64,000 bases of DNA from Phalacrocorax aristotelis (Eukaryota > Chordata > Aves > Suliformes > Phalacrocoracidae): positions 57,763,733 through 57,827,732 of the forward strand of contig NC_134276.1 in assembly GCF_949628215.1 (NCBI RefSeq), in the 5' to 3' direction. Position numbers and translations under genes: made by a program. The stretch's first letter is position 1. Each line of letters opens with the position of its first letter. A model generated the notes under the pieces. It saw only the letters and a program-made list of their open reading frames with translations, searched no databases and was not told where the DNA came from. Shown piece by piece: positions 1 through 11,907 of the stretch.

Positions 1-205
1 TGTGAAGAAAATTAACTCTATCTCAGCCAAAACCAGCACATTTTGTTAAGAAAAGATGAAACTGTGGTTGGTGGGGTTGTTGGCTAATAATTTTGCTCCT
101 ATACCAAGGAAACAGCAGTTTTGGTAAGAGCCTGATCTCTCTTCCGTATTCTGAGACATAGTATAAGGCAAGGATATAAAAAAGTCTTTGTATCACATTC
201 CTTCA

Positions 206-231
206 ATATATACATATATATATATATATAT
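206..231. repeat. (TA)n microsatellite
   Basis: About 25 nt of alternating A/T with one C interruption. Confidence 0.95.
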
Positions 232-1785
232 GAATGTGCTTGTTTGCTTTGTTCTAAGATGTGAGAGATTTTCTTTGTGAAAGACCAATGGCTGGTATTT
301 CAGTCTGTTTGATAACCTGCAGAGCAAATTTCTGTTCTCAGGGATGTGCATGCTAGTCTAATGGTTTTATTTTATTTACTCATGTATATTAATATATTCA
401 TTGATGCATGTGCCACATAAAGGACTTGGGATAATTTCTTAGCATGATGAGTATGCAGCATGAATTGTTCCCCTAAGCACAGCTACAGGCTTTGAGGTAC
501 TCAAGGGAGGGCTTCCTCCACAGAGTTTAAAGTTCAGAAGTTCAAAGGCATTTCTCATAAGAAATTAACCATGACACTTTAAAAACGAGAAGGAACGACC
601 TACTCCACGCCTGAAGAACTTGGCAGGGGCCATTCTCACAAGCCAACAGACACCGGTGTTCCAAATGTCTCACAGAAGAGGGGTTGAGTTCAGGGGCAGC
701 GCAAACAGGAGAGCGGCCTCTTACAGTCCTGCCTTGGAAAACATGGCCCCATGGTTTCTCCAGGCCTTGTGCGGAGAGCAAGCTCTTCGATAAAAGCTGT
801 AACAGGCTTTATTTACAGCTGTCTGTATTGCCCTGAGCACGTGGTAGGTATCTGTCTGAATATCCAGATGGATGCCCACCCTCGGGGCATCATTCCAGCT
901 CCAGACAGTTCAAGCAAATCTTTAACTTTCCAATCTTTCTGGCATGGTGTAGAAACCCCCAAGCTGACAGACAGGGGTAGCAGGTTAACCACTGAAACAC
1001 AGCTGGACAAAGAGCCCGTCAGCTGCTAGGCATGTGTCCAAGGATGCCTCTGGTCTCTGTCAAAAGCCAAGAAACACACCGGCGCCCGTGAGGTTCACCG
1101 GGCGACTGGGCAGTTTCTGCTTGCGTGAGATGCTTGCCCATGGGAGCCACTGCTGGAGATGTGAGAGGGCAGAGGGATGGGGGCTTAAAACGAGGATGTC
1201 TGTTTGCTGAGCCACTCATGCCACGACTTGCCGGGATGAGAGCAGGCAGCTGATGTGTACAGTTAGGTGGGAGGCCTGGAAGAGCCCAGGGCAATATTGG
1301 GCTGGTGAAGTGGGTGAGTGGAGGCTGCTCAGTCAGCGCTCCAGGAGTGAGGCTTGCTAGAAAAATATGAGAAATAGCTTTTGGTGAACACAGGGGAGGA
1401 TTGCACTTTCCCTTTGTTTTAACTGTGGCTTTTCCTTTCTATACTTTAAACTCAGTCCTCAAAACCAGTAATTTCTTTCATTTCTCTGGTCACCCTGTGC
1501 AGAGCTGGGGCATAACACCTGCCTGAGGCTGGTGACCTTCAGCCAGCGTCCCCCCAGAAGCAGTGGCATGAAACAGAGCTGCTATGGGGCTCCGCAGAGA
1601 GAGCCCCGAGGCAAGCGAGAGGGACTTGTGCCTTGGGTCACATTTAAGCAAACCTCAGCCTGCAGAGGTGTCTGGCACTGGGGCTTGTGCTGCCAGAGCT
1701 GGAAAACAGTTGTGGCAGACGTGGGTAAAACCTCCTGCAAAGTATAGGCAGCCAAAGGGCTTGAAGCAACCTCCAGGGCCTTATA

Positions 1786-1830
1786 CCAGCTTGATGAGGA
1801 TCCCAGCTTGACGAGGATCCCAGCTTGAGG
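1786..1830. repeat. Tandem repeat, 17-nt unit, 2.6 copies
   Basis: Unit CCAGCTTGAYGAGGATC twice in a row (1786-1802, 1803-1819), then a partial third copy to 1830. The units differ at one base. Confidence 0.9.
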
Positions 1831-4800
1831 TTAACTCCTGTCTAGAATGGGAGGAAAACTGAAACTGGTTCAGCCATACGATCCCAAAATCAATATTTTC
1901 ACATCGCAGGGCATGTGACATGTCTCCAGAAAGGGCCCGGCAAGGACAATGGTTGGCACAGGTCCGCAGCTCCACAAGGCTCTAGTGTGCTCCGCCACTG
2001 CCCAGGCCTCTATAAGCTGATGCCTATACCTAAGGCAGTCCCTCTAGGTTTCCTTCACAGGCAAGAAAATTCCTCTCATAAATCTGCACATCTTCCAGAG
2101 ATGTCCTGTATTTAATGGGACTGGAGGGGGGAGGGCAGGATTTATTACTGGGAATTGAATTTCATGCATGATTGTGTTTTTGCTTTTCATACTGATGTAC
2201 AGTATTTTGCATTAACAGTATATCCAGCAATTACACAAACACTTCCTCCAGCTGAATTTTAACATTTGTGTCAGGTTCTTTAATGGATGCAGCAAACCTG
2301 TAGCTTTTGCATGCCGGGTTATGTCCTAACTCTCTCGTACCAAATCAGGTTTTTCCCGTATGCACATAGAAAACTTAACACTTCCCAGAATACCACATGA
2401 AAAAAAATGCTCTGGGCCATCTTTCCAAATAAACCCTTAATCCTCAGAGATCAGCGAAAGTAATTTTTGTCAATAGTGCACCATTCCATAGAAAAACAGA
2501 GTAGTCACTGCAATAAGCACTGGTGTCTCCAACCTTAGTGTTTGGCATCTGCTAGCATTTTTATTTTTTTGGTATTTGATAAGCAATTTACAATCAAAAG
2601 CCACTACTTTGTCACACGCAGACTTCTGAAATTCATTATATTGCTGTTGGAAGGTTTTCTGATTCCTACCTACACGTAACACATGAGATAACTACACCAG
2701 AAAGAAAGGGGAAAAAAAAAAGAAACTAAATTTTCCCACAGCTGGCACAAAGTAAACAGATTGCTTCATTATCCCATTTCCTCCCACTTTACAGCTTTGC
2801 TTACTGAAAAAAAGTGCAGTGCAATACTTAAATCCACATAAAAGCCTTACCATCAAAATCAGAAACATTGACCATATGCATGAGGCATCATTCAGTGCTG
2901 CAAAAATTCCTTACAAACTGGCCTTAAGTCAAAACTGTTTAAGAATTTTTCTTTCTCTAAAAGTTGAAATGCATTTCTGACATGAAAAAAAGACTTTATA
3001 TAGTTTTAACACAAAATTCTCAAAAGTGATTCTGCCCTTCTTCACCTGGCTTGCAGCTAAAACAAATTAAAAAGCTAGAATGAACATCTAACTGAGCCAC
3101 AGAAATAGTCAGCTGAGAAAAGACTCTTGAACAAAGAGGAAAACAGAAAAAGCACAGTGCATAGCTGAAACTTTATAATCAGTGGAAAACACTTTATTTC
3201 TTTACAAGGGCAATGACAAGGTAGAACTACTGCAATGTAATGAAAGAAAAATATTTTCAGTATGGGAACATGAAAGCATTAACATAACAGGCAGAGCACA
3301 TTGTGTCCTGCCCTTGGTGAATGTCTTGTTGGCTACTCTGGACTGTGACCCAGCAAAAATAAGCAGTCCAAATGAATTTTCTCCTCAGTAATACACTGCT
3401 TCGTTTACTACAGGGAGTAGACACTGACAGACTGTTTTCTTGAGAGTCAGCGTAGGGGCATGACATTGCACTGAGGAATAGGAAGACCCGGTGTTGTACA
3501 CAAATCGCACACAAAATGAGCTGAAGCACAGCTTGGTACACGAGACAGCTTCTGAATACATTTGATCCATCTGATTTTTGACAAGGCAGTGCTCTCAGAG
3601 GATGGGAAGACAGGGGGAACCTGACCATGTCCCCCAGCACACGCACGTGCCCATTGGCATCTATGGTTTTAAGGTTTGGTCTTTTTTCTCCTCAGATATC
3701 ATTGCTGCCAGTTTTATTTGTGGTTTCGTAAGCTCAGTGAGTTTAAATTTTATTTTAAATCTGTCTTCTTTTTCCAAGAGCTTCTGCTTCAGCATGCAGC
3801 CTCCCTTTTTGCTGGAGGGTTTTACCCACTTCTATTTCAAGTACGCACACCACTTTAGGAACCAAATCAACCCCAGTAGGATCAAAAGACACAGTATTAC
3901 TGATGGATAAAATGCATTTTAATTCCAAACTCAGTTTATCAATGTCTTCAATCTGTACAGATCAAAACCAGTCACATATTATTTCCTTATTCCCTTTGTT
4001 TCTGAGTTGCTTGAGCATGTTGATCTAAGTCAGCTTTTAACTCCGCTTTGTCACCATGACCTTTTTTGATCCCAGCCCATTTGCTCTCAGATTAAGTCAC
4101 ACTACAGAAGCTGCTTTGCTCCAGGTTGTGGTTTTCATGCTCCCAGTTAAATGAAACCTTTCTATGCCACTGGGACAACTGGTGCTTGATAAACAGTGGG
4201 GCCGGAGGTTGTAAACCACAACACCCTCTTTGTGACACAACCCTTCTCTGAGTAAATATGGGGCTGCTGTGGGAATCGGGGAGATGAACCAGAGGAGGGC
4301 ATGGGCAAGAGCTTCGTTGCAGATACAGATACTCCTGGGAAGGCATAAAGCAGACCCTCACCTTCACGTGTCTCCCATTCCTCCCAGCTGGAAACTGGGG
4401 CAAATTTGTTTTGAGGGCTACGTGGTACATAAGCAGGGCTCGGTACAAAGAGCACAGTGTAAATTATCACCCCTTGCCCTGATCTCCCGTGGCTTATTTC
4501 AGCCTCCTCCAGGGCCGTTGGTCATACCTGCCAGTCACCTCACACCACATCATCTCCTCCACCGCTGCTGCCAGTTGCTACTATACCCCCCTTTAGCTGA
4601 AGCACACACCTATCATATGTGTAAACAGCTGGAAAAGTAGTTAAATGTACCGCTGTTATGGACTGAAACACACATATCTGTGAAAAGAAGATTTCAGCAT
4701 GTGGGCTAAATAGCAGGGTAGCAGGGAACACATGCAATCCTGTTCTGAGCATAACATATAATATGTAATCATTAGTGCACCGGTGCACCACTCAGAGCTA

Positions 4801-4858
4801 CAATAAGCCAAATGCATCCAGTGCTACTCTATTTGCTTCAGTGAGGTAACAATATTGT

Positions 4859-5240
4859 AGAGTAATAGAATAACTCGGGTTAGAAAGGGCCTCCAGTGCT
4901 CATCTAATCCAAAACACGTCTAATCTATGATTCTAATCAGATGGGCTTGTTCAGGGCCGCATCCAGTTAAGCCTTGAACACCTCCATGGAGGGAGATCCC
5001 TCATCCTCTCTGGGCAGCCTGCTCCAGTGCTTGACCATCCTCATGGTGAACAATTTTTTCCTAATACCTGATGGGAATTTTCCGTGTTCCAACTCAGGCC
5101 CCTTGTCCTGTTGCTGTGCTCCTCCCAGAGGGTCGGCTCCAGCTTCTCTGGGTCCTCCGACTGGGAGCTGTCCTGGTGCCCGTAAAAGATGACAGACTCC
5201 TTGTGCCCAGATCGACCAAGTGCTCAGGGAATAGCGGAGA
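4859..5240 (-). mobile_element. CR1 LINE 3' fragment, diverged
   Basis: Reverse-complement CR1 3' end: TAGAATAACTCGGGTTAGAAAG at the left, then the typical sequence for 'tccatggaggg...cagcctgctccagtgcttgaccatcctcatgg'. It carries many substitutions and gaps compared with the other copies, and the right border is vague, so it is probably an old insertion. It lies 6 kb upstream of CLDN10. Confidence 0.8.
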
Positions 5241-6852
5241 GCAGCTGCGGCACACGAGGGCAGAGGATGCACTCGGGAAAGCGTTCCCGCTCTGGGAACA
5301 CCAAGGTCTCAAGCCCAGCCTGCAGCTCAGCCACCAGTCAGGACTCAACCTCTTCATCTTTATGGCTCACTGCAAGGGTTGCTTCTGAACAGTGGCTGCT
5401 CTGGAAAGACATTTGCTTATCTGCCTCCCACCTCGATTAAATCCTTTTAAATTCCATTAGATACAGTATGCTTTTATTTTGCAAACGCTTTCTAGATCGC
5501 ACTACCTAGGGCCACAGGTTCTAAAAATCAGTCTGAAAATTTCCCTCCTTTCCACTGTGACCTACCCGGGTTTAGCAAAACTTAGTTTGATGTGGAGGGA
5601 ACTTCTGAATGCCAAGAGCTGCACCTGTGCTGTTGGCCAGGTGGAATGCACCTCCAGTAAAGTAGGAGATGCACTTCTTCACATTTCCTGCTCAGTTTGT
5701 TAAACAGGTTAGATCTATTTTTAAAAGCATTGTATTACAAACTTTCAGGGAACAACACAGGCTTTTTTCAACAAAATTAAGCCGAGCTGGGAAAAAAAAA
5801 AAAAAAGAAATAATACATTAATCTCAGTGTCAAGAAACAAAGTCTGTAATGTCCAAACACGGTGCACAGAATGGGAGAGGGGAAAGTTTATTGGCTCATG
5901 GAATGCAATTTTTCACTCCTTTAAAACACTCTGGGTTGTCACTTCCTATTAATTTTTTACCTTATGTTATGTAATATACGAACCACATAGCTTAAAATCA
6001 TTCTTGTCCTGGCAGTTTACAAAAGATGTGCAGTAATTAAATTTAATTCAATTTCTGATAGCTTAAGAAAAACAACGGTGGTGATCCTAGCAAAGACTGG
6101 TGATTATTAACTGATGTTCCCACTCTGATGGATTTTTTTTTTTTTTAGGTGACACAGAAACATTCCTTTGTCTACTCTCCTTTGGAGAGAAGGATCTGAT
6201 TGCTTGTTTTTTAGGCGGCGCTTTTTGTTCTGCGCAATGCAGAACACCGTGCAAGCCTCCTCGTTTTACAGTTGTGTTAATCTCCCCTAGCACATACAGC
6301 AATTTGAGGTGTATTCCCTGAATCTATCACTGACAGCAGACCTGACCTTGCCCAGGTGATGGTGCTCTTAAAAGCCTATCTATATTCCCTGCATGCCCGC
6401 CTTACTTTCTCAGGAAAACCCTATCAAACAAGGAAGTTGTCCTTCAGACTTAGAAAAATAAAGTTGGGGTTTTTTTTCTTTTGCACAAGTGCTCCAGGCA
6501 TCCTGGAAATTGTAACACAACAGAGCCAGGAAAGAGTCTCAAGTTGCCCAACCTATGCATGGTAAAATTACAAGAAAAATTACTTAGGGACAAAGGCATG
6601 ACGACCCTAGCCTGCTTATCCTGGCTGCAGAACAAATGCTGTTGTCATCCCATGTTTAACTTATGAGGCAATAACGATTGCTTGTGATTTTCATCCTGCA
6701 AGAGCTAAAATAATATCCTGTATTTCAGACCTGAGAGCAAAACCATATCTGAAGGACTCTTCTGTACATAGCCATACAATAAAATGTGTACATTATAAAA
6801 ATCCAACTATTGAATAATACCCCATTCTGATTTGTAGATATACGTAGCTTAA
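5241..6852. other. Intergenic, nothing recognised
   Basis: AT-rich unique-looking sequence with two short homopolymer runs (A15 near 5792, T15 near 6130). No gene or known repeat seen. Confidence 0.6.
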
Positions 6853-8488
6853 AAATCTTGGGAGTCTGGGGAGGTCCCTGCTGACTGGAAGCTAGCCAAT
6901 GTTATTCCAATCCACAAAAAGGGTGTGAGGGAAGACCCAGGGAGCTACAGACCTGTTAGCCTAACCTCAGTTCCTGGAAAAATTGTGGAGAAGATTCTAC
7001 TGGGTGCTACTGAAAGGCATTGAAAGAATAATGCCATCATCAGGCACAGTCAACATAGGTTCACAAAAGGAAAGTCGTGTTTAGCTAATCTGATATCCTT
7101 CTATGATAAGGCCACCCACCTAGTGGATGAAGGGAAGGTGGTGGGTGCAGTTTTTCTGGATTCAATCAAGGCTTTGATACTGTCCCTCACAGCACCCTTC
7201 TGGACGGGTTGTCCAACTGTGGGTGAGCGGGTTCACAGTGCGCTGGGTGAAGAACTGGCTGAAGGGCAGAGCTCACAGGGCTGTAGTGAATGGGGTTACC
7301 TCTGGCTGGTGACCAGTCACCAGCCATGTTCCTCAGGGCTCAGTCCTAGGACCAGTCCTGTTCAATACATTTATCAATGAGCTGGACGCAGGAGTGGAAT
7401 GCACCATTAGCGAGTTTGCTGGTGATACCAAACTGGGAGGTGCTGTTGACTCTCTTGAGGGACAGGAGACCTTGCAGAGGGATCTAGGTAGATTGGAGCA
7501 TTGGGCAATTATCAATGGCATGAAATTTAAGAAGCTGCGCCAGGGGAAGTTTAGGTTGGATATTAGGAAAGACTTCTTCACTGAAAGGGTTGTCAGGCAT
7601 TGGAACAGGCTACCCAGGGAGGTGGTGGAGTCTCCATCCCTGGAGGTGTTTAAAAGAAGGGCAGATGTGGTGCTTGAGGATATGGTTTAGTGGTGGACTC
7701 GGCAGTGATAGGTTAGCGGTTGGACTCGATGATCTTAAGGGTCTTTTCCAACCTTAACGATTCTATGATTCTATGATAAGTTGAAATGCCAGATACTGCA
7801 CCTAGGAGTGAGTAATGCCAGGCACAAGTATAAACTGGGAGAGGAGTGGCTGGAGAGCCGCCCTGCAGAAAGGGATCTGGGGGTGCTGGTCGACAGCAGG
7901 CTCAATATCAGTCAGCAGCGTGCCCAGTCAAAAGAGGCGATTGTCCCGCTGTGTTCAGCATTGGTGCAGCCTCACCTGGGGTACTGTGTGCAGTTCTGGG
8001 CCCCACCATTTAAGAGGGGTGTGAAAGTCCTTGAATGTGCCCAGAGGAGGGCAACAAAGCTGGTGAAAGGGCTGGAAGGCATGTGCTGTGAGGAGCAGCT
8101 GAGGACTTTGGGCTTGTCTATTTTGGAGAAGAGGAGGCTGAGGGGCGACCTCATCGCTCTCTGCAGCTTCCTGAGGAGGGGAAGTGGAGAGGGAGGTGCT
8201 GAGCTCTTCTCCCTGGGATCCAGTGACAGGATGTGTGGGAATGGTTCAAAGCTGCTGCAGGGGAAGCTTAGACTGGACATTAGGAAGCATTTCTTTACCA
8301 AGAGGGTGGTCAAACACTGGAAGAGGCTTCCTAGAGAGGCGGTCGGTGCCCCAAGCCTGTCTGTGTTTAAGAGGCATTTGGACAGTGCGCTTAACAACAT
8401 GCTTTATCTTCTGGTCAGCCCTGAAGTGGTCAGGCAGTTGCTTAGATGATCGTTGTAGGTCCCTTCCAACTGAAATAGTGCTATTCTA
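6853..8488 (+). mobile_element. CR1 LINE, 5'-truncated, split by a second CR1
   Basis: Forward-strand CR1 beginning inside the reverse-transcriptase part of its second ORF ('gaagacccagggagctacagacctgttagc'-like text) and running to about 7530, then resuming at about 7778 with TTGAAATGCCAGATACTGCA and ending near 8488 with 'gatcgttgtaggtcccttccaac'. The second half keeps an open frame of 222 codons (7781-8449) matching the C-terminal end of the CR1 polyprotein, but an internal deletion of roughly 60 nt removes the usual segment after the CAQVAKK position. Not active: 5' truncated and interrupted. Confidence 0.9.
7531..7777 (+). mobile_element. CR1 3'-end fragment nested inside another CR1
   Basis: A short CR1 tail starting 'gaagctgcgccagggg' and ending with the full CR1 terminus, two copies of the ATTCTATG motif (7759-7777). 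It interrupts the host CR1 right after 'catgaaatttaa', where the host text should continue into 'agttgaaatgcc', which indeed resumes on the far side. Same orientation as the host. Confidence 0.88.
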
Positions 8489-11164
8489 AACACTTACTAA
8501 TAATTCTCGCCCCAAATGCCATTTTTATGCCCAAGAGCCAATAAGACTTGACACACAAAAAAAATTAACCACAAGGGGTTTTTTTACAAAAAGCTGCAAG
8601 CACCTTTCTTTCCCAGTCTGAGACAATAAATCTACAATCATTCAAATGACCCAGCACAAAACAGTGCTAATGCAATGATCCGATCAATTTACGTACAAAA
8701 AAGAAGAGGAATCAGTCCCAAGAGCTCTGAGGAACTTAAAAAAAAATTTCCCAAGTCATAGCTTGTCCCAAAACACGGGAAAAAATTGAAAAAAGGCAAA
8801 GGCCAAGTCTTTCACTCTTTTACACAAGTTAAAAATAGCTAAGAAAGCCAAGTAAGCGAAGCCAAAGCCAGAGCTACGGTGGCAGGAAGACAGAGGTTGG
8901 AGGGAGTTAAAGGCATGTGTTCATATGGATGTTAAGTTCCCACCACAGCTATGGGGAGAAAGGGGACTATTGTTTTCTGGAAAACTGGAAGCTGGAAGAC
9001 GCATGAGTTAAGCTCACGACAGGGGGACTTAGAGTTGCACATGAGAGAGAAGCTGAAAATGGAATAAGGGGAGATATCCAGCCTCACAGATGAATGTTTT
9101 CCAACATCTAATCCCTGCAGATCCCAGCCAACACAAAGAAAATGCCACAGGGGAAGAGTATCTCTCGCAACTTCCCTTACCCTCCAACCCGGGGTGAATA
9201 CTCAGCTGTGCACAATGTCATTTGGGTTTACACCACCACAGATGAGATCAGAAGCCCAATGTCTTCTCCATTTTAGATGAGAGAGATGGTAACAAATGGA
9301 CTAGTAACATGTTTACCCTCAGAAGCAGCAGCGTCAGGAGTAGGAAAGACAAGCTTTTCCCTGAAGCTGAAGTGAGCCTGGGTCTCATGTATGCTGAGGC
9401 CACTTTACATCGTTTTGGATAAAACAGGGTTTACAAGGGAATGTACGTATAAATTAGCCCTGCTTGAAGGGTCCTTGCTCACAGGCAGAGTGGGTTTGAG
9501 ATGGAATTAACTTCATCTGTCCTAAGCCACCTGCATGGACTCCCTCTGAAGTCCCTGACAGTAGATGGGTGCTTGACAGAGAGAAATGGACCCACACTGC
9601 ACATTGCAGCCCTAAGGCCAGCTCTGCTGAAAGCAGAGCAGTCTGGGACAGCAGAATTGGTTGTTGGAGATCACAGCCAGAGCCCACAGCAGGTTCAGCA
9701 GAGCAGGGTTACCCACCCACCCTGCCCCCTCCCCAGCACCTCTGGGAAGGGGTGCCTATGCTTGCAAGGAAGCTCCTCTTCCTCCTCCTCTTCTTCCCCA
9801 TGTCTCAGACTCAGACCTAGAAGGCCCCAGGCTGTGTTCCTATCCTTCAACACTTGCTCCAGCCTCCTGGTTATAGCGTGGCAGCACACCAAAAACTTTG
9901 CATGGGCCCCAGCCAAAATTTGCCCAGACACTAGTCCCTGGATTCAACAAGCTTTAAACCAACCAAAGCCACTTTATCAACAAAAGAATAGGTGAGCTCC
10001 CCACATCAAGAAAACATGATGACCCAGACTTGGACTCAAGTCTCCTACCTCAGACTGGATTAGATCCCAGCTGAGAGCTGCTTGGATTGACCTACCTTTC
10101 CACCACCAAAAGAAATCCAGTCTGCAAGACCTCAAAGTGCCAAGATGGGGGAAAATATTAAAAAAATTTTTTTTTTCCTTTCTGCTGCCATGCGCTACAA
10201 TAACTAGATCATAACGTCATGTAGCTGAGACTTGGATCTACAGTCATGCCCCTATTTGTTGACTCACAAGCACTTCTCTGTGCCCTAAAGTGAGCTCTGC
10301 CCACAGCCCAACACCATAGCAGAGTGTGGCTCACCAACATCCAGACCCTTCCTCTTTTCTCTCTCTTTTCTGTTCCGAGGAGAGGAGAGGAGATCTTGGC
10401 ACAGAGGCGGAATGGGAGCTGTAGCACACTCTGTGCCCAATGCTGCTATGCACACAAGCCTAGTGCCTGCTTTCCCCTCTCCCTCTTCCCTGCCAGCACC
10501 TCTGTGTGCACCTGCGGGCAAACGCTGCTGCGGACCTCATTTTATCCCACTGGGGCATTAACAGACTTACAAACAGCCGGTTCCCATTGAGCTCTGACAC
10601 ACATCCACGGGTACACTTAACTCTAGCAGGTTTTTTTGTTGTTGTTTTTTTTTTTTAATGTCTATAATGTGATTGCATCCGGGTTTGTGTCCACACAGCA
10701 AAACCAAAGCACATTCATCATAAGAATAATAATCAAAATGTGGCTTCTTATCCTTCAGCGATTGCCCGTCTGGCAAAAAGGTTTAGAAAGTGTAACAATA
10801 GTTTTGAAATAGATAGGAGGAAAGTAAAGACCGGCAGTGTACTTTCCACATCAATGGCAAATATACTACTGATGTGGAAAGTAAACAGCTTCGACCAAGA
10901 GGAGAAGCCGCGCTGGATAACTTTTCCCCTGCGAGCTGCAGGCTCGAATGCCGGTGCATTAAGACGGAGGTAGAAAATCCCAAATTCATCACCTCCCGCT
11001 GCAAAACCAGCTATTAAAAGGTATATCGTCTGTGACCGGGTAACAACAGGAGGCTAGCTGAAAGTCAGAGGATTAAAAAACCTTGCCACGCACTTCAGAA
11101 GCTTACCTCCTTGCGCGACTACGGAGCACACCTGTATTCTACAAGCCTTGCTCAAAACTAAGCC
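8489..11164. other. Upstream flank of CLDN10
   Basis: Unique-looking sequence with chance frames of up to 164 codons (9501-9995) that show no family motif. Includes the inverted repeat at 10840-10883. Upstream regulatory elements are likely here but none can be named. Confidence 0.55.
10840..10883. repeat. Inverted repeat, 14-nt perfect arms
   Basis: Arms TACTTTCCACATCA (10840-10853) and TGATGTGGAAAGTA (10870-10883) around a 16-nt loop, about 0.8 kb upstream of the CLDN10 start codon. No repeat family recognised. Confidence 0.85.
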
Positions 11165-11548
11165 CCCTCCCCCCTTCCCCCCCCCCCCCGGCAGGGCTAT
11201 TTGTGGGGGCCGGGGCGGGGGGTCCGCCCGCAGAAAGAGATGCGACCCCGAAACTACTGACAAAACGCCGAGGAAGCCCCGCCGAGCTGCTGCCAGCCCG
11301 CCCCGTGCCCCGCAACGCGAACCTGCAGGGGAAGGAGACACGAAACCCTAATTACAGGGCGCGTCGCTGTTTGTTTTCGGGTCTGGGTGTTATGGTTTAA
11401 CACCCCCCCCGCCACCCCCGCCGCCATCCCCTCCCACCGTGCCGCCGCCGCCTCTCGGGCGCGGCCGTGGGGGGGGACCCCGGGGGGGCGCCGCGGGGCC
11501 GGGAGGAGGCGGGGGCGGCCCCGGGGGCGCCGGTAGCTCCCTCTGCTG

Positions 11549-11553
11549 ATTGG
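11549..11553 (-). promoter_or_regulatory. Inverted CCAAT box (possible NF-Y site)
   Basis: ATTGG in the context CTGATTGGGCT, a good match to the NF-Y consensus on the reverse strand, followed by clustered GC boxes in the CLDN10 CpG island. Its position fits a promoter-proximal element. Confidence 0.5.
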
Positions 11554-11687
11554 GCTCCCGCCGCCGCCCCGCTCCGCCCGCCCGCCCGCCGCCGCCGGGG
11601 CTCCGCCGGGACTCCGCCGCCGCGGCTCCGCGCCGCCTGCCCGCCCGCTGCCCGCTCCCTGCCCGCCCGCTGCCTGCCGCCGGGCCC

Positions 11688-11907
11688 ATGGCGAGCACGT
11701 CGGCGGAGATCATCGCCTTCCTGCTGACCATCTCCGGTTGGGTGCTGGTCTCCTCCACGCTACCCACCGACTACTGGAAGGTGTCCACCATCGACGGCAC
11801 GGTCATCACCACCGCCACCTTCTGGGCCAACCTCTGGAAGACCTGCGTGACCGACTCCACCGGAGTCTCCAACTGCAAGGACTTCCCATCCATGCTGGCG
11901 TTGGACG
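11688..11907 (+). CDS. CLDN10: CLDN10 coding exon 1 (b-type first exon)
   Basis: Encodes residues 1-73 plus the first base of Gly74: TM1 and nearly all of the first extracellular loop, the part that sets pore charge selectivity in claudins. The loop carries D28, D36, D56, D66 and D73 against a few lysines, which fits a cation pore. The donor reads G then GTCAGG, slightly off consensus at +3. The 220-nt length and phase match the b-type exon as I recall it. Confidence 0.97.

Larger units (their letters stand above)
1..4858. other. Intergenic, no gene seen
   Basis: Only short chance reading frames. Holds the (TA)n and the 17-nt tandem repeat listed separately. The left part may be the far flank of the gene upstream of CLDN10 (ABCC4 in the order I recall from other vertebrates), but no exon of it was recognised. 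Confidence 0.6.

Noticed and set aside
9501..9995. 164-codon frame upstream of CLDN10
   Set aside because: Low-complexity Ser run and no recognisable domain; overlapping frames are equally open, so it is most likely chance.
11550..11687. In-frame upstream extension of the CLDN10 reading frame (46 codons)
   Set aside because: It begins at TTG, not ATG, is a Pro/Arg/Ala run typical of GC-rich 5' UTR, and the family starts at MAST.
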